A DNA stretch of 64,000 nt from Burkholderia aenigmatica (lineage in GTDB: Bacteria > Pseudomonadota > Gammaproteobacteria > Burkholderiales > Burkholderiaceae): contig NZ_CABVQC010000019.1 in the NCBI RefSeq assembly GCF_902499175.1, positions 52,781 through 116,780 on the forward strand, in the 5' to 3' direction. Made by a program: the position numbers and the translations under genes. Of this stretch, positions 39,334-49,133 are shown piece after piece. Under the pieces are notes generated by a model. That model had not been told where the DNA came from, searched no databases, and was given only the letters and a program-made list of their open reading frames with translations. Position 1 is the stretch's first letter. Each line of letters begins with the position of its first letter.

Positions 39334-40338
39334 ATGAACGAGTTAGGCAAAATATCCCAGAATTCGGTCGCAAGCGGCCAGGTATCGATGCTCGAGATCG
39401 ACGAAAGCTCGGCCGGTCAGCGTATCGACAACTTCCTGTTGCGCGTCTGTAAAGGCGTGCCGAAAAGCCATATTTACCGGATCCTGCGCAGCGGCGAAGT
39501 GCGGGTGAATAAGGGTCGGGTCGATGCGCAGTACCGGCTCGCGTTCGGCGACATCGTCCGCGTACCGCCGGTGCGGGTGGCCGCGGCCGACCTTGCGCGC
39601 GCCGAGGCGACCATCGTGCCGCCCGCGCACTTCGAGGTGCTGTTCGAGGACGACGCGATGCTCGTCATCAACAAGCCGGCCGGGGTCGCGGTACACGGCG
39701 GTAGCGGTGTCGCGTTCGGCGTGATCGAGCAGATGCGCCAGGCACGCCCGCGCGCAAAATTCCTCGAACTGGTGCACCGGCTCGACCGCGAAACGTCCGG
39801 CGTCCTGATGCTTGCGAAGAAGCGCACGGCGCTGGTGGGCCTGCACGAGCAGATTCGCGAGAACAGGATGGACAAGCGCTACTTCGCGTGCGTCCACGGT
39901 GAATGGCAGTCGGACTGGGGCCGCCGCCGCGCGGTGAAGGCACCGCTGTTCAAGTATTCGACCCCGGAAGGGGAGCGCCGCGTGCGCGTGCAGGACGACG
40001 GACTGCCATCGCACACGGTGTTCAACCTCGTCGACCTTTGGCCCGAGTACGCGCTGCTCGAAGCGGAACTCAAAACGGGTCGGACCCATCAGATCCGTGT
40101 GCACCTCGCGCATCTCGGCCTGCCGATCGCCGGCGACGCCAAGTATGGCGATTTCGCACTGAACAAGGCGCTGGCGCGCGCGAATGCGCAGCCGTCGTTG
40201 AAACGGATGTTCCTGCATGCGTACCGGCTGCGGCTCGCTCACCCGCTGACCGGCGAGGCGCTGCAGTTCGACGCGCCGCTGCCGGACGAATGCCGGCGCT
40301 TCCTCGACCAACTCAGCGCACTGCGCGATAACGCCTGA
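39334..40338 (+). CDS. rluC: 23S rRNA pseudouridine synthase RluC family
   Basis: RluC converts uridines 955, 2504 and 2580 of 23S rRNA to pseudouridine in E. coli. The 334-residue protein has an N-terminal S4 domain (QRIDNFLLRVCKGVPKSHIYRILRSGEVRVNKGRV) and the catalytic motif HRLDRETSGVLML, plus KTGRTHQIRVHLAHLG. The ATG at 39334 (MNELGKISQN) is the plausible start; the frame continues upstream without coding character. It is divergent from rne, an arrangement also seen in E. coli. Confidence 0.94.
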   Translation: MNELGKISQNSVASGQVSMLEIDESSAGQRIDNFLLRVCKGVPKSHIYRILRSGEVRVNKGRVDAQYRLAFGDIVRVPPVRVAAADLARAEATIVPPAHFEVLFEDDAMLVINKPAGVAVHGGSGVAFGVIEQMRQARPRAKFLELVHRLDRETSGVLMLAKKRTALVGLHEQIRENRMDKRYFACVHGEWQSDWGRRRAVKAPLFKYSTPEGERRVRVQDDGLPSHTVFNLVDLWPEYALLEAELKTGRTHQIRVHLAHLGLPIAGDAKYGDFALNKALARANAQPSLKRMFLHAYRLRLAHPLTGEALQFDAPLPDECRRFLDQLSALRDNA

Positions 40339-40343
40339 ACCGC

Positions 40344-41003
40344 ATGGCTCGACAGCAATTTGATCTGATCGTCTTCGACTGGGACGGCACGCTGATGGAT
40401 TCGACTGCGCATATCGCGCACAGCATCCGGGCGGCATGCCGCGATCTCGGCCTGCCCACGCCGTCCGACGAGGCGTCGCGCTACGTGATCGGCCTCGGCC
40501 TGCGCGATGCGCTGCAGATTACGGCTCCGACCCTCGATCCGTCCGACTATTCGCGGCTCGCTGAGCGCTACCGCTATCACTATCTGCTCGACGACCAGCG
40601 CATCGAGCTGTTCGCCGGCGTGCGTGAGTTGCTCGCCGAGTTGCGCGACACGGGCTATCTGCTCGCCGTTGCAACCGGCAAGGGTCGGGTCGGGTTGAAC
40701 CGCGTGCTCGATCAGTCGAAGCTGACGAGCCTGTTCGACGCGACGCGCTGCGCGGACGAGACCTTCTCGAAACCCCATCCGGCGATGCTGCATGAGCTGT
40801 CCCGGGAATTGGGGCAGGACCTGTCGCGCACCGTGATGATCGGCGACACGACGCACGACCTGCAGATGGCCGCGAGTGCCGGGGCGGCCGGCGTCGGCGT
40901 CGCGTACGGCGCGCATACGGCCGATGCGCTGGCTGCGCTCGCGCCGCGCTTCGTCGCACCGGACGTCGGCGCGCTGGCCGCGTGGCTGCGGGAGCACGCA
41001 TGA
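40344..41003 (+). CDS. HAD-superfamily phosphatase (phosphoglycolate-phosphatase-like)
   Basis: A 219-residue HAD-IA hydrolase with the nucleophile motif VFDWDGTLMDS, motif II ATGKGR, and motif IV IGDTTHDLQMA. Phosphoglycolate phosphatase is a common assignment but the substrate is uncertain. It is 5 bp downstream of rluC, and its stop overlaps the start of the Rieske gene by 3 bp (ATGA), so rluC, HAD, Rieske and sppA probably form one transcript. Confidence 0.9.
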   Translation: MARQQFDLIVFDWDGTLMDSTAHIAHSIRAACRDLGLPTPSDEASRYVIGLGLRDALQITAPTLDPSDYSRLAERYRYHYLLDDQRIELFAGVRELLAELRDTGYLLAVATGKGRVGLNRVLDQSKLTSLFDATRCADETFSKPHPAMLHELSRELGQDLSRTVMIGDTTHDLQMAASAGAAGVGVAYGAHTADALAALAPRFVAPDVGALAAWLREHA

Positions 41004-41401
41004 GCGCGGCGCAGGATGCCGTGCGCGTGTGCGCTTCCGATGCCCTGGCTGACGGTGGCGCGGGCGTGCGCGTCGACGCGACGCTGCGCGGCGAGCAGGC
41101 CGTCGTGTTCTTCGTGCGTTACGAGGGGCAGGCATACGGTTACCTGAATCGCTGCGCGCATGTGCCGATGGAGCTCGACTGGGCCGAAGGGCAGTTCTTC
41201 GAATCGTCGGGTCTCTACCTGATGTGCGCGACGCATGGCGCGATCTATGAGCCGAACACCGGCAAGTGCGTCGGCGGCCCGTGCCGCGGCGGCCGCCTGC
41301 GGCCGGTCGAGGTCGACGAGCGCGACACGTCCGACGGGCGTGCGGTATTCTGGGTGCCCGACGCCGACCTGCGTCCCGCCGTTTCCGCCACGACCGACTA
41401 A
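41000..41401 (+). CDS. Small Rieske [2Fe-2S] protein
   Basis: A 133-residue ferredoxin-like Rieske protein with the two cluster motifs CAHVP and CATHGA (C-x-H and C-x2-H). It lacks a membrane anchor or oxygenase domain, so it resembles the soluble small Rieske proteins found next to HAD and sppA genes in beta-proteobacteria. Its partner reaction is not known. The ATG at 41000 overlaps the HAD stop; an ATG at 40982 is an alternative. Confidence 0.88.
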   Translation: MSAAQDAVRVCASDALADGGAGVRVDATLRGEQAVVFFVRYEGQAYGYLNRCAHVPMELDWAEGQFFESSGLYLMCATHGAIYEPNTGKCVGGPCRGGRLRPVEVDERDTSDGRAVFWVPDADLRPAVSATTD

Positions 41402-41413
41402 CGACAATACTGC

Positions 41414-42406
41414 ATGGCCGACCAACCGAATTCCCCGGATTCCTCCTCCCGTCCCGACAGTCGTGAACCGAACTGGGAGCGTGCGGCGCTCGAGCGGATC
41501 GCGCTCGCGGCGGTCAAGGAGCAGCGCGCGGCGCGGCGCTGGAAGATCTTCTTCCGCTTCGCGTTCCTCGCCGTGTTCGTGCTGTTCGCGTTCGCGTTGA
41601 TCGATTTCTCGAGCGATTCGAAGTTTTCTTCGAGCGGGCGGCATACGGCGCTCGTGACGATCGACGGCGAGATCGCGGCCGGGGTCAACGCGAACGCCGA
41701 CGACATCAATACGGCGCTCGACGCCGCGTTCGACGACGACGGCACCGCCGGTGTCGTGCTGCGGATCAACAGCCCGGGCGGCAGCCCGGTGCAGGCCGGG
41801 ATGGTCTACGACGAGATTCGCCGGCTGCGCGCGAAGTATCCGGACAAGCCGCTGTACGTCGTCGTGACCGACATGTGCGCATCGGGCGGCTATTACATCG
41901 CGTCGGCGGCCGACAAGATCTTCGTCGACAAGGCGAGCATCGTCGGGTCGATCGGCGTGCTGATGGACGGGTTCGGCTTTACTGGCCTGATGGGCAAGCT
42001 CGGCGTCGAGCGACGCCTGCATACGTCGGGCGAAAACAAGGGCTTCTACGACCCGTTCTCGCCGGAGACGCCGAAGATGGACGCGCATGCGCAGGCATTG
42101 CTCGACCAGGTGCACGCGCAGTTCATCAAGGCTGTGAAGGATGGCCGCGGCAAGCGGCTGCATGAGACGCCCGACATGTTCTCGGGCCTGTTCTGGACCG
42201 GCGAGAAGAGTGTCGAGCTCGGGCTGGCCGACGGCTACGGCACGACCGACACGGTCGCGCGCGACGTGCTGAAGGCGCCCGATCTCGTCGACTATACGGT
42301 GAAGGAAAGCCTGACGAACCGTGTCGCGCGCAAGTTCGGCGCGGCCGTTGGCGGCGCCGCGATGAAGGCGCTGACGGCGGGTGGTGCGTCGGTCAGCTTG
42401 CGCTGA
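41414..42406 (+). CDS. sppA: S49-family signal peptide peptidase-like membrane protease
   Basis: A 330-residue membrane protease with a single N-terminal helix (IFFRFAFLAVFVLFAFALIDF, about 52-72) and an S49 domain. The catalytic serine is in DMCASGGYYIASAADKIF, preceded by LRINSPGGSPVQAG, and GSIGVLMDG follows. SppA removes residual signal peptides from the inner membrane; this short form acts as a homo-oligomer in other bacteria. It is 12 bp after the Rieske gene. Confidence 0.92.
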   Translation: MADQPNSPDSSSRPDSREPNWERAALERIALAAVKEQRAARRWKIFFRFAFLAVFVLFAFALIDFSSDSKFSSSGRHTALVTIDGEIAAGVNANADDINTALDAAFDDDGTAGVVLRINSPGGSPVQAGMVYDEIRRLRAKYPDKPLYVVVTDMCASGGYYIASAADKIFVDKASIVGSIGVLMDGFGFTGLMGKLGVERRLHTSGENKGFYDPFSPETPKMDAHAQALLDQVHAQFIKAVKDGRGKRLHETPDMFSGLFWTGEKSVELGLADGYGTTDTVARDVLKAPDLVDYTVKESLTNRVARKFGAAVGGAAMKALTAGGASVSLR

Positions 42407-42465
42407 CTGAAAGCGCGCGGGCCACAAGGGCCCGCCAGTCGCTTGGCGGTTCGTCTGCTAAGGCT

Positions 42466-43188
42466 TCAGTTCGCCAGCAGCAGGAAGATCGCAGGGCGCT
42501 TGTGCAGATTCGGCGCAGGCGCCTTTTTCCAGTCCGCTACGGTGCGGCTCGCGATCGTCTCGGTCGCGAGGGTCAGGTCGGCCGCGACGCAGATCTGCGT
42601 CGACGGCGCGCAGGTCGCGACGAGCGTGTCGAGCATCGCGTGATTCCGGTACGGCGTTTCGATGAAGATCTGCGTCTGGCGCGCCTTGCGTGACAGTTGC
42701 TCGAGTTCGCGCAGGCGTTTCGCGCGCGCGGCCGCGTCGACCGGCAGGTAGCCGTTGAACGCGAAGCTCTGGCCGTTCAGGCCCGATGCCATCAGCGCGA
42801 GCAGAATCGAACTCGGCCCGACGAGCGGCACGACCTTCACGCCGCGCTCATGCGCGCGGCGCACCAGCAGCGCACCGGGGTCGGCGACGGCCGGGCAGCC
42901 GGCCTCCGACACGAGGCCGGCGTCCGCACCGGCCAGAATGGGCGCGAGCAGCCGGTCGATGGCGCCGGCCGGTGTATTGACGTTGAGTTCGCTGATCTCG
43001 ATTTCCTGGATCGGGCGCGTCGTGCCGATCTTCTTCAGAAACGCACGCGTCGTTTTCGCGTTCTCGCCGATGTAATAGCCGAGCGTGCCGGCGCGCGCCT
43101 GGACGGCTGCGGGCAGCACGGCGGCGAGCATCGATTCGTCGCCTTCGCCGAGCGTGTTCGGGACGAGGTAAAGCGTGCCGGCGGTCAT
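42466..43188 (-). CDS. RsmI-type SAM-dependent methyltransferase (tetrapyrrole methylase fold)
   Basis: This 240-residue protein has the tetrapyrrole methylase fold used by Rsm[16 protein letters not shown] at the position of the conserved Asp motif, [15 protein letters not shown], and [26 protein letters not shown]. RsmI makes the 2'-O-methyl of C1402 in 16S rRNA. The sequence differs from canonical RsmI in several motifs, so it may be a paralogue. Its start overlaps the stop of the Maf gene by 4 bp. Confidence 0.82.
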   Translation of the reverse strand: MTAGTLYLVPNTLGEGDESMLAAVLPAAVQARAGTLGYYIGENAKTTRAFLKKIGTTRPIQEIEISELNVNTPAGAIDRLLAPILAGADAGLVSEAGCPAVADPGALLVRRAHERGVKVVPLVGPSSILLALMASGLNGQSFAFNGYLPVDAAARAKRLRELEQLSRKARQTQIFIETPYRNHAMLDTLVATCAPSTQICVAADLTLATETIASRTVADWKKAPAPNLHKRPAIFLLLAN

Positions 43189-43817
43189 GCGCGGTCTCCA
43201 CGGATGGTTGCAAACAACGGGTATTCGGCGGCGCGCAGCATGCGCGTGAGCGCGATCAGCGGCAGGCCGACGAGCGCGGTCGGGTCGTTCGAGTCGATCG
43301 CGTCGAGCAGCGCGATGCCGAGCCCTTCGGACTTCGCGCTGCCGGCGACGTCGTACGGCGTTTCCGCGCGCAGGTACGCGTCGAGTTCGGCCTCGGGCAG
43401 CGTGCGGAAGCGCACGCGCGTGACGATGTCCTCGACCTGCGCTTCGCCCGTCCGGCTGTCGTACAGGCAGAGCGCGCTGTGGAATTCGACTTCGCGGCCC
43501 TGCATCGACACGAGTTGCGCGAGCGCGCGCTCATGCGTGCCGGGCTTGCCGATCTGGAGCCCGTCGAAGGTCGCGACCTGGTCCGACCCGATCACGAGCA
43601 CGCCGTCCGGCGCGTCGATCGTCGCAGCGACGGCGCGTGCTTTCGCGCCGGCGAGGCGCAGGGCGGTCGCGGCCGGCGTTTCGCCGTCGTGCGGGGTTTC
43701 GTCGAGGTCGGGCGACACGACGTCGAAGGGGATGCCGAGGCGCTCGAGGAGCGCGCGGCGGTAGCGTGAACTGGAGGCAAGAATCAGCCGCGGCGGGCGG
43801 CAAACGGTATCCGGCAT
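43185..43817 (-). CDS. Maf-family nucleotide pyrophosphatase (YceF-like)
   Basis: Maf proteins hydrolyse non-canonical nucleoside triphosphates; the YceF group prefers 7-methyl-GTP. This 210-residue protein begins with the Maf motif [21 protein letters not shown] and contains [12 protein letters not shown] and the [14 protein letters not shown] loop. It is divergent from yceD and precedes the methyltransferase, overlapping by 4 bp. E. coli has the same yceF-yceD neighbourhood. Confidence 0.93.
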   Translation of the reverse strand: MPDTVCRPPRLILASSSRYRRALLERLGIPFDVVSPDLDETPHDGETPAATALRLAGAKARAVAATIDAPDGVLVIGSDQVATFDGLQIGKPGTHERALAQLVSMQGREVEFHSALCLYDSRTGEAQVEDIVTRVRFRTLPEAELDAYLRAETPYDVAGSAKSEGLGIALLDAIDSNDPTALVGLPLIALTRMLRAAEYPLFATIRGDRA

Positions 43818-43880
43818 GGTCGGTTGGATCGGTGAGTCGTCGGGTGTTGCGCAGCGTTGCGCGGACGCAAGCTTAAGTGA

Positions 43881-43909
43881 TTGACCGCAAAAGGTAAAAC
43901 AGGTATGCT
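43881..43909 (+). promoter_or_regulatory. Sigma-70 promoter of yceD
   Basis: TTGACC is followed after exactly 17 bp by TATGCT. Transcription would begin near 43916, giving a leader of about 130 nt before yceD that contains a perfect 8-bp stem (43924-43931 with 43947-43954). Confidence 0.75.
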
Positions 43910-44047
43910 TTCCCGCTTTTCGTCGGCAGGCTTCCGTTGTGGTGGCGCCTGCCGGGTCTTCGGAAGTAAAGTACGTCATCTGCGGATGAGCCGTACGCGA
44001 GCGGTACCAAGCCGGATCCGCAAGTCAGCCTGTAGGCAGGAGCGCAC

Positions 44048-44683
44048 ATGAACACTTCTTCTGGCAAACCTGCTGCGGCGCTTGATCCGCACGCGATCGA
44101 CCTGTTCGAATTCGCCCGCAGCGGGCGGCAGGCAGCGGGCGCGGTACGCCTCTCGCAACTGCCGCGCATGTTAAACGAAGTGCCCGCGGACGCGCCAGAT
44201 CGCGATACGGTCTTCACATGGCAGGCGGAAGGGTTCACCCAGAAGGAGTTGCAGGACGACGGCGCCGATGGGCAGCAGCCGTATCTGCGCCTTGCGGTGC
44301 ACGGCCATGCGTGGCTCACGTGCCAGCGCTGCATGACCCCGTACGACCAGACGTTCGGCGTCGACATGACGTACCGGGTCGTCGCGACCGAAGAAGAAGC
44401 TGAAGAATTTCCGCTCGACGACGATGAAGCCGATGTGATCGTGGGCTCACGCCAGTTCGATCTCGTCGACTTGATCGAAGAGGAATTGCTGCTTTCGTTG
44501 CCGCTCGTGCCCAAGCACGAGGTTTGCCCGGCAGTTCACGAAAGCCTCGTGTCGGGTGCGAGCGGTCCTGCGGAAGAGGCGGACGAAGAGTCCGACGAAG
44601 CCGGGGACGAAGGCAAACGGCCGAATCCGTTCGCAGCGCTGGAAGCGCTGAAGAAGGGCGGTGACGGCACCAAGAAACACTAA
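44048..44683 (+). CDS. yceD: YceD/DUF177 family protein
   Basis: YceD (DUF177) is linked to 23S rRNA accumulation in bacteria and plants. The 211-residue protein has the conserved CQRCM knuckle and acidic C-terminus (EEADEESDEAGDEG). It lies immediately upstream of rpmF, as in E. coli yceD-rpmF. The start at 44048 follows an AGGAG site. Confidence 0.92.
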   Translation: MNTSSGKPAAALDPHAIDLFEFARSGRQAAGAVRLSQLPRMLNEVPADAPDRDTVFTWQAEGFTQKELQDDGADGQQPYLRLAVHGHAWLTCQRCMTPYDQTFGVDMTYRVVATEEEAEEFPLDDDEADVIVGSRQFDLVDLIEEELLLSLPLVPKHEVCPAVHESLVSGASGPAEEADEESDEAGDEGKRPNPFAALEALKKGGDGTKKH

Positions 44684-44727
44684 GCAGTTGTGGCGCGGGA
44701 AGGCGTAAAGGCTTTGGGCCAGGGTAG

Positions 44728-44756
44728 TTAAGCGCCGGATCGGGCTGTGTTAGAAT
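44728..44756 (+). promoter_or_regulatory. Sigma-70 promoter of rpmF
   Basis: TTAAGC and TAGAAT are separated by exactly 17 bp. Transcription would start near 44763, 19 nt before the rpmF ATG, which has an AGGAG site 6 nt upstream. Confidence 0.75.
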
Positions 44757-44781
44757 CCGGAAAATTATTTAGGAGTTAGTC

Positions 44782-44961
44782 ATGGCAGTCCAGCAAAACA
44801 AGAAGTCGCCGTCGAAGCGCGGCATGCATCGTTCGCACGATTTCCTGACGGCAGCGCCGCTGGCAGTCGAGCCGAGCACGGGTGAAGTGCATCTGCGTCA
44901 CCACGTCAGCCCGAACGGCTACTATCGCGGCAAGAAAGTCGTCAAGACGAAGAACGACTAA
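44782..44961 (+). CDS. rpmF: 50S ribosomal protein L32
   Basis: A 59-residue basic protein beginning [22 protein letters not shown] and ending KKVVKTKND, typical of bacterial L32. It begins the chain that leads into plsX and the fab genes, but a terminator lies between rpmF and plsX. Confidence 0.97.
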
Positions 44962-45036
44962 GCGTCAAGTCACGCGTTGCGCGCTACGCTTGCCGTTCGC
45001 GTGACAACTGGTTCGCTTGACACTTTCCTGGCTCGA

Positions 45037-45068
45037 CAAAAAGGCGGCATTCATCTGCCGCTTTTTTG
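45037..45068 (+). terminator. Terminator between rpmF and plsX
   Basis: AAAAAGGCGGCA pairs with TGCCGCTTTTTT (one G-U pair) around a six-base loop. The stem ends in a T-run. It may be leaky, since plsX lies only 22 bp beyond and has no obvious promoter of its own. Confidence 0.85.
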
Positions 45069-45090
45069 TGCCTGAAATTCGTCGCATTCC

Positions 45091-46197
45091 ATGACCGTAA
45101 AGCTCACAATCGATTGCATGGGAGGCGACCACGGCCCGTCCGTGACCGTTCCCGCGGCAGTCAAGTTCGTCCGCGCGCATCCCGATGCGCACCTGATGCT
45201 CGTCGGCATCGAAAGCGCGATCCGCGCTCAGCTGAAGAAGCTGAAAGCCCTCGACGATCCCGCGCTGACCATCGTTCCCGCCACCGAAGTCGTGGCGATG
45301 GACGACCCTGTCGAAGTGGCGCTGCGCAAGAAGAAGGATTCTTCGATGCGCGTCGCGCTCAACCGCGTCAAGGAAGGCGAGGCGCAGGCCTGTATCTCCG
45401 CCGGCAATACCGGCGCGCTGATGGCCGTTTCCCGTTACGTGCTCAAGACGCTGCCCGGCATCGAGCGGCCCGCGATCGCGTCCGCACTGCCGAACCCGAC
45501 CGGCTACACGATGATGCTGGACCTCGGCGCGAACGTCGACTGCGAGCCGCAGCACCTGCTGCAGTTCGCGGAGATGGGGCACGCGCTCGTGGCCGCGCTC
45601 GAGGGCAAGGAACGCCCGACGATCGGCCTGCTGAACATCGGCGAAGAGGTGATCAAGGGCAACGAGACGATCAAGCGCGCAGGTGAACTGCTGCGCGCCA
45701 GCACGCTCAATTTCCGCGGCAACGTCGAAGGCAACGACATCTACAAGGGCACGGTAGACGTGATCGTGTGCGACGGCTTCGTCGGCAACGTCGCGCTGAA
45801 GACGTCCGAGGGGCTCGCGCAGATGCTGGCAGACATCATCCGCGAGGAGTTCGGCCGTTCGCTGATGTCGAAGCTGATGGCGCTGCTTGCCGCGCCTGTC
45901 CTGCTACGTTTCAAGAAGCGCGTCGACCACCGCCAGTACAACGGCGCGGCGCTGCTGGGGCTGAAGAGCCTCGTGATCAAGAGCCACGGTTCGGCCGACG
46001 CCTACGCGTTTGAGTGGGCGCTCAAACGCGGGTATGATGCCGTCAAAAATGGCGTGCTGGAGCGCCTCGCGCGCGCGATGGCGGATAATTCAGTGTCGCT
46101 CGGCGAAGGCGAACACGACGCGGGCGGCGCGGGCCATGCAAGCCCCGCCGCAGGCCATCACGCCGAACCTTCCGCTGCGCAATCCTCTAAAGCATAA
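45091..46197 (+). CDS. plsX: Phosphate acyltransferase PlsX
   Basis: PlsX makes acyl phosphate from acyl-ACP for phospholipid synthesis. The 368-residue protein has the family segment [12 protein letters not shown] at the N-terminus, [13 protein letters not shown], and [14 protein letters not shown]. The tail is a His/Ala-rich extension ([14 protein letters not shown]). The fabH ATG directly follows the stop, so the genes are tightly coupled. Confidence 0.96.
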   Translation: MTVKLTIDCMGGDHGPSVTVPAAVKFVRAHPDAHLMLVGIESAIRAQLKKLKALDDPALTIVPATEVVAMDDPVEVALRKKKDSSMRVALNRVKEGEAQACISAGNTGALMAVSRYVLKTLPGIERPAIASALPNPTGYTMMLDLGANVDCEPQHLLQFAEMGHALVAALEGKERPTIGLLNIGEEVIKGNETIKRAGELLRASTLNFRGNVEGNDIYKGTVDVIVCDGFVGNVALKTSEGLAQMLADIIREEFGRSLMSKLMALLAAPVLLRFKKRVDHRQYNGAALLGLKSLVIKSHGSADAYAFEWALKRGYDAVKNGVLERLARAMADNSVSLGEGEHDAGGAGHASPAAGHHAEPSAAQSSKA

Positions 46198-47187
46198 ATG
46201 GCCCAATCGACTCTCTATTCCCGCGTGCTCGGCACGGGCAGCTACCTGCCGCCTGACCGCGTCACGAACCAGCAGTTGACCGATCGTCTCGCGAAGGAAG
46301 GCATCGAGACGAGCGATGAATGGATCGTTGCGCGCACGGGCATCCATGCGCGCCATTTCGCCGCACCGGACGTGACGACCAGCGACCTCGCGTTCGAGGC
46401 GTCGCGTCGCGCGATCGAAGCCGCCGGCATCGATCCGCAGTCGATCGACCTGATCATCGTTGCGACTTCGACCCCCGATTTCGTGTTCCCGAGCACCGCG
46501 TGCCTGCTGCAGAACAAGCTCGGCATCAAGAACGGCGGCGCGGCATTCGACGTGCAGGCCGTGTGTTCGGGCTTCGCATACGCGATGGCGACGGCCGACA
46601 GCTTCATCCGCAGCGGCCAGCACCGCACCGCGCTCGTGATCGGCGCGGAGACGTTCTCGCGCATTCTCGACTTCAAGGATCGCACGACCTGCGTGCTGTT
46701 CGGCGACGGCGCGGGCGCGGTGATCCTGTCCGCGTCGGAAGAGCCGGGCGTGCTCGGCAGCGCACTGCACGCGGACGGCAGCTATTCGCACATCCTCTGC
46801 ACGCCGGGCAACGTCAACCGTGGCGTGATCGAAGGCAGCGCGTTCCTGTACATGGACGGGCAGGCCGTGTTCAAGCTCGCGGTCAACGTGCTCGAGAAGG
46901 TCGCGATCGAGGCGCTCGCGAAGGCGAATCTCGCGCCCGAGCAGATCGACTGGCTGATTCCGCACCAGGCCAACATTCGCATCATGACCAGCACCTGCCG
47001 CAAGCTCGGCTTGCCGCAGGAGCGCATGGTCGTGACGGTCGACCAGCACGGCAACACGTCGGCCGCGTCGATCCCGCTGGCGCTCGACACCGCGGTGCGC
47101 GACGGTCGCATCCAGCGTGGCCAGCACGTGCTGATCGAAGGCGTCGGCGGTGGCTTCACTTGGGGCGCGTCGGTCTTCCGCTACTGA
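46198..47187 (+). CDS. fabH: Beta-ketoacyl-ACP synthase III
   Basis: FabH starts fatty-acid synthesis by joining acetyl-CoA to malonyl-ACP. The 329-residue protein has the catalytic cysteine C123 in VQAVCSGF, the histidine in IPHQANIRI and the asparagine in HGNTSAAS. It directly follows plsX. Confidence 0.97.
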   Translation: MAQSTLYSRVLGTGSYLPPDRVTNQQLTDRLAKEGIETSDEWIVARTGIHARHFAAPDVTTSDLAFEASRRAIEAAGIDPQSIDLIIVATSTPDFVFPSTACLLQNKLGIKNGGAAFDVQAVCSGFAYAMATADSFIRSGQHRTALVIGAETFSRILDFKDRTTCVLFGDGAGAVILSASEEPGVLGSALHADGSYSHILCTPGNVNRGVIEGSAFLYMDGQAVFKLAVNVLEKVAIEALAKANLAPEQIDWLIPHQANIRIMTSTCRKLGLPQERMVVTVDQHGNTSAASIPLALDTAVRDGRIQRGQHVLIEGVGGGFTWGASVFRY

Positions 47188-47270
47188 TCCGCAGCGCGCG
47201 ACTGCTGCGCGCGGATCCCATCGGCGCGCCATTCGTGCGCGCCGTCCGAATCGACTCAATTGGGGACGAT

Positions 47271-48203
47271 ATGAAATTTGCATTCGTATTTCCGGGGCAG
47301 GGCTCGCAGGCGGTCGGCATGCTCAACGCATTCGCCGATCTGGCCGTCGTGCGCGAGACGCTCCAGGAAGCGTCCGATGCACTCAATCAGGATCTCGGCA
47401 AGCTGATCGCCGAAGGCCCGGCCGAAGAGCTGAATCTCACCGCCAACACGCAGCCCGTGATGCTGACCGCAGCCTATGCGTGCTATCGCGCGTGGCAACA
47501 GGCAGGCGGCCCGGCGCCGTCGATCGTCGCCGGCCACAGCCTCGGTGAATACACGGCGCTCGTCGCAGCCGGCGCGCTCGCGTTCAAGGACGCGGTGCCG
47601 CTCGTGCGTTTCCGCGCGCAGGCCATGCAGACGGCCGTGCCGGTGGGCCAGGGCGGCATGGCCGCGATCCTGGGTCTCGATGACGACACGGTGCGCGCGG
47701 TCTGCGCCGAAGCAGCGGAAGCTGGCGTTGTCGAAGCGGTGAACTTCAATGCGCCCGCGCAGGTCGTTATCGCAGGCAACAAGGCCGCGGTCGAAAAGGC
47801 CTGCGAGATCGCGAAGGCGAAGGGCGCGAAGCGCGCACTGCCGCTGCCGGTATCGGCGCCGTTCCATTCGTCGCTGCTCAAGCCGGCGTCGGACCAGCTG
47901 CGCGACTATCTTGCGAACGTCGACGTCAAGGCGCCGCTGATTCCGGTCGTCAACAACATCGACGTCGCCGTGGTCAGCGATCCGGCTGCGATCAAGGACG
48001 CGCTGGTGCGCCAGGCCGCGGGCCCGGTGCGCTGGGTCGAGTGCGTGCAGCACATCGCCGGCACCGGCGTCACGCACGTGATCGAATGCGGTCCGGGCAA
48101 GGTACTCGCCGGCCTGACGAAGCGCATCGACGGCAACCTGACGGGTGCGTCGGTGTTCGATCCGGCGTCGCTCGACGAAGCGCTCAAGCTGGTGACCGCC
48201 TGA
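47271..48203 (+). CDS. fabD: Malonyl-CoA:ACP transacylase
   Basis: FabD loads malonate onto ACP. The 310-residue protein has the nucleophile S90 in GHSLGEY, the FPGQGSQ motif at the N-terminus and the arginine and histidine of SAPFHSSLL. The ATG at 47271 follows fabH by 83 bp. Confidence 0.97.
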   Translation: MKFAFVFPGQGSQAVGMLNAFADLAVVRETLQEASDALNQDLGKLIAEGPAEELNLTANTQPVMLTAAYACYRAWQQAGGPAPSIVAGHSLGEYTALVAAGALAFKDAVPLVRFRAQAMQTAVPVGQGGMAAILGLDDDTVRAVCAEAAEAGVVEAVNFNAPAQVVIAGNKAAVEKACEIAKAKGAKRALPLPVSAPFHSSLLKPASDQLRDYLANVDVKAPLIPVVNNIDVAVVSDPAAIKDALVRQAAGPVRWVECVQHIAGTGVTHVIECGPGKVLAGLTKRIDGNLTGASVFDPASLDEALKLVTA

Positions 48204-48239
48204 CGCGGCGCCTTTTCTCAAGAGACGGATATTCGATTC

Positions 48240-48989
48240 ATGGACAAGACTCTCGATAAACAGGTTGCGATCGTCACCGGCGCGTCGCGCGGCATCGGCC
48301 GTTCGATCGCGCTCGAACTCGCGCGCCTGGGCGCGACGGTGATCGGCACGGCGACGAGCGAATCGGGCGCTGCTGCGATCACCGCGGCGTTCGCGGAAGC
48401 GGGCGTCACGGGGCGCGGCGCGGTGCTGAACGTCAACGACGCGGCAGCCGCCGAGGCGCTGATCGACGCGACCGTGAAGGAATTCGGCGCGCTGAACGTG
48501 CTCGTCAACAACGCGGGCATCACGCAGGACCAGCTCGCGATGCGCATGAAGGACGAGGACTGGGACGCGGTGATCGACACCAACCTGAAGTCGGTCTTCC
48601 GTCTGTCGCGTGCAGTGCTGCGCCCGATGATGAAGGCGCGTGGCGGCCGCATCATCAACATCACGTCGGTGGTCGGCTCGGCCGGTAACCCGGGTCAGGT
48701 CAACTACGCGGCTGCAAAGGCCGGTGTCGCGGGCATGACGCGTGCGCTCGCGCGCGAAATCGGCAGCCGCGGCATCACCGTGAACTGCGTGGCGCCGGGC
48801 TTCATCGATACCGACATGACGAAGACGCTGCCGGAAGAACAGCAGGCCGCGCTCAAGACCCAGATTCCGCTCGGCCGCCTCGGCAGCCCGGAAGACATCG
48901 CCCATGCCGTCGCGTTCCTCGCATCGCCGCAGGCCGGTTACATCACCGGTACGACGCTGCACGTGAACGGCGGCATGTACATGTCGTAA
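48240..48989 (+). CDS. fabG: 3-oxoacyl-ACP reductase
   Basis: FabG is the NADPH-dependent short-chain dehydrogenase of fatty-acid synthesis. The 249-residue protein has TGASRGIG for nucleotide binding, NNAGIT, and the Ser-Tyr-Lys set in NITSVVG and YAAAKAG. It follows fabD by 36 bp and precedes acpP by 144 bp. Confidence 0.97.
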   Translation: MDKTLDKQVAIVTGASRGIGRSIALELARLGATVIGTATSESGAAAITAAFAEAGVTGRGAVLNVNDAAAAEALIDATVKEFGALNVLVNNAGITQDQLAMRMKDEDWDAVIDTNLKSVFRLSRAVLRPMMKARGGRIINITSVVGSAGNPGQVNYAAAKAGVAGMTRALAREIGSRGITVNCVAPGFIDTDMTKTLPEEQQAALKTQIPLGRLGSPEDIAHAVAFLASPQAGYITGTTLHVNGGMYMS

Positions 48990-49133
48990 CGGTTTTCGTT
49001 TACCATCCGCGCCGTATCCCGTTTTTCAGGCGGATCGGCGCTTGATCGACCATCAAGCCAACGCGCGTTTTGGCGTCAGCAAACCTGATAAAATGCGCGC
49101 ACTTGTAAATCTGAACTTTCCCTCGGAGGGGTA

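Noticed and set aside
42420..42438. GCGGGCC / GGCCCGC stem after sppA.
   Set aside because: No T-run follows, so terminator function is not supported, although it lies between convergent genes.
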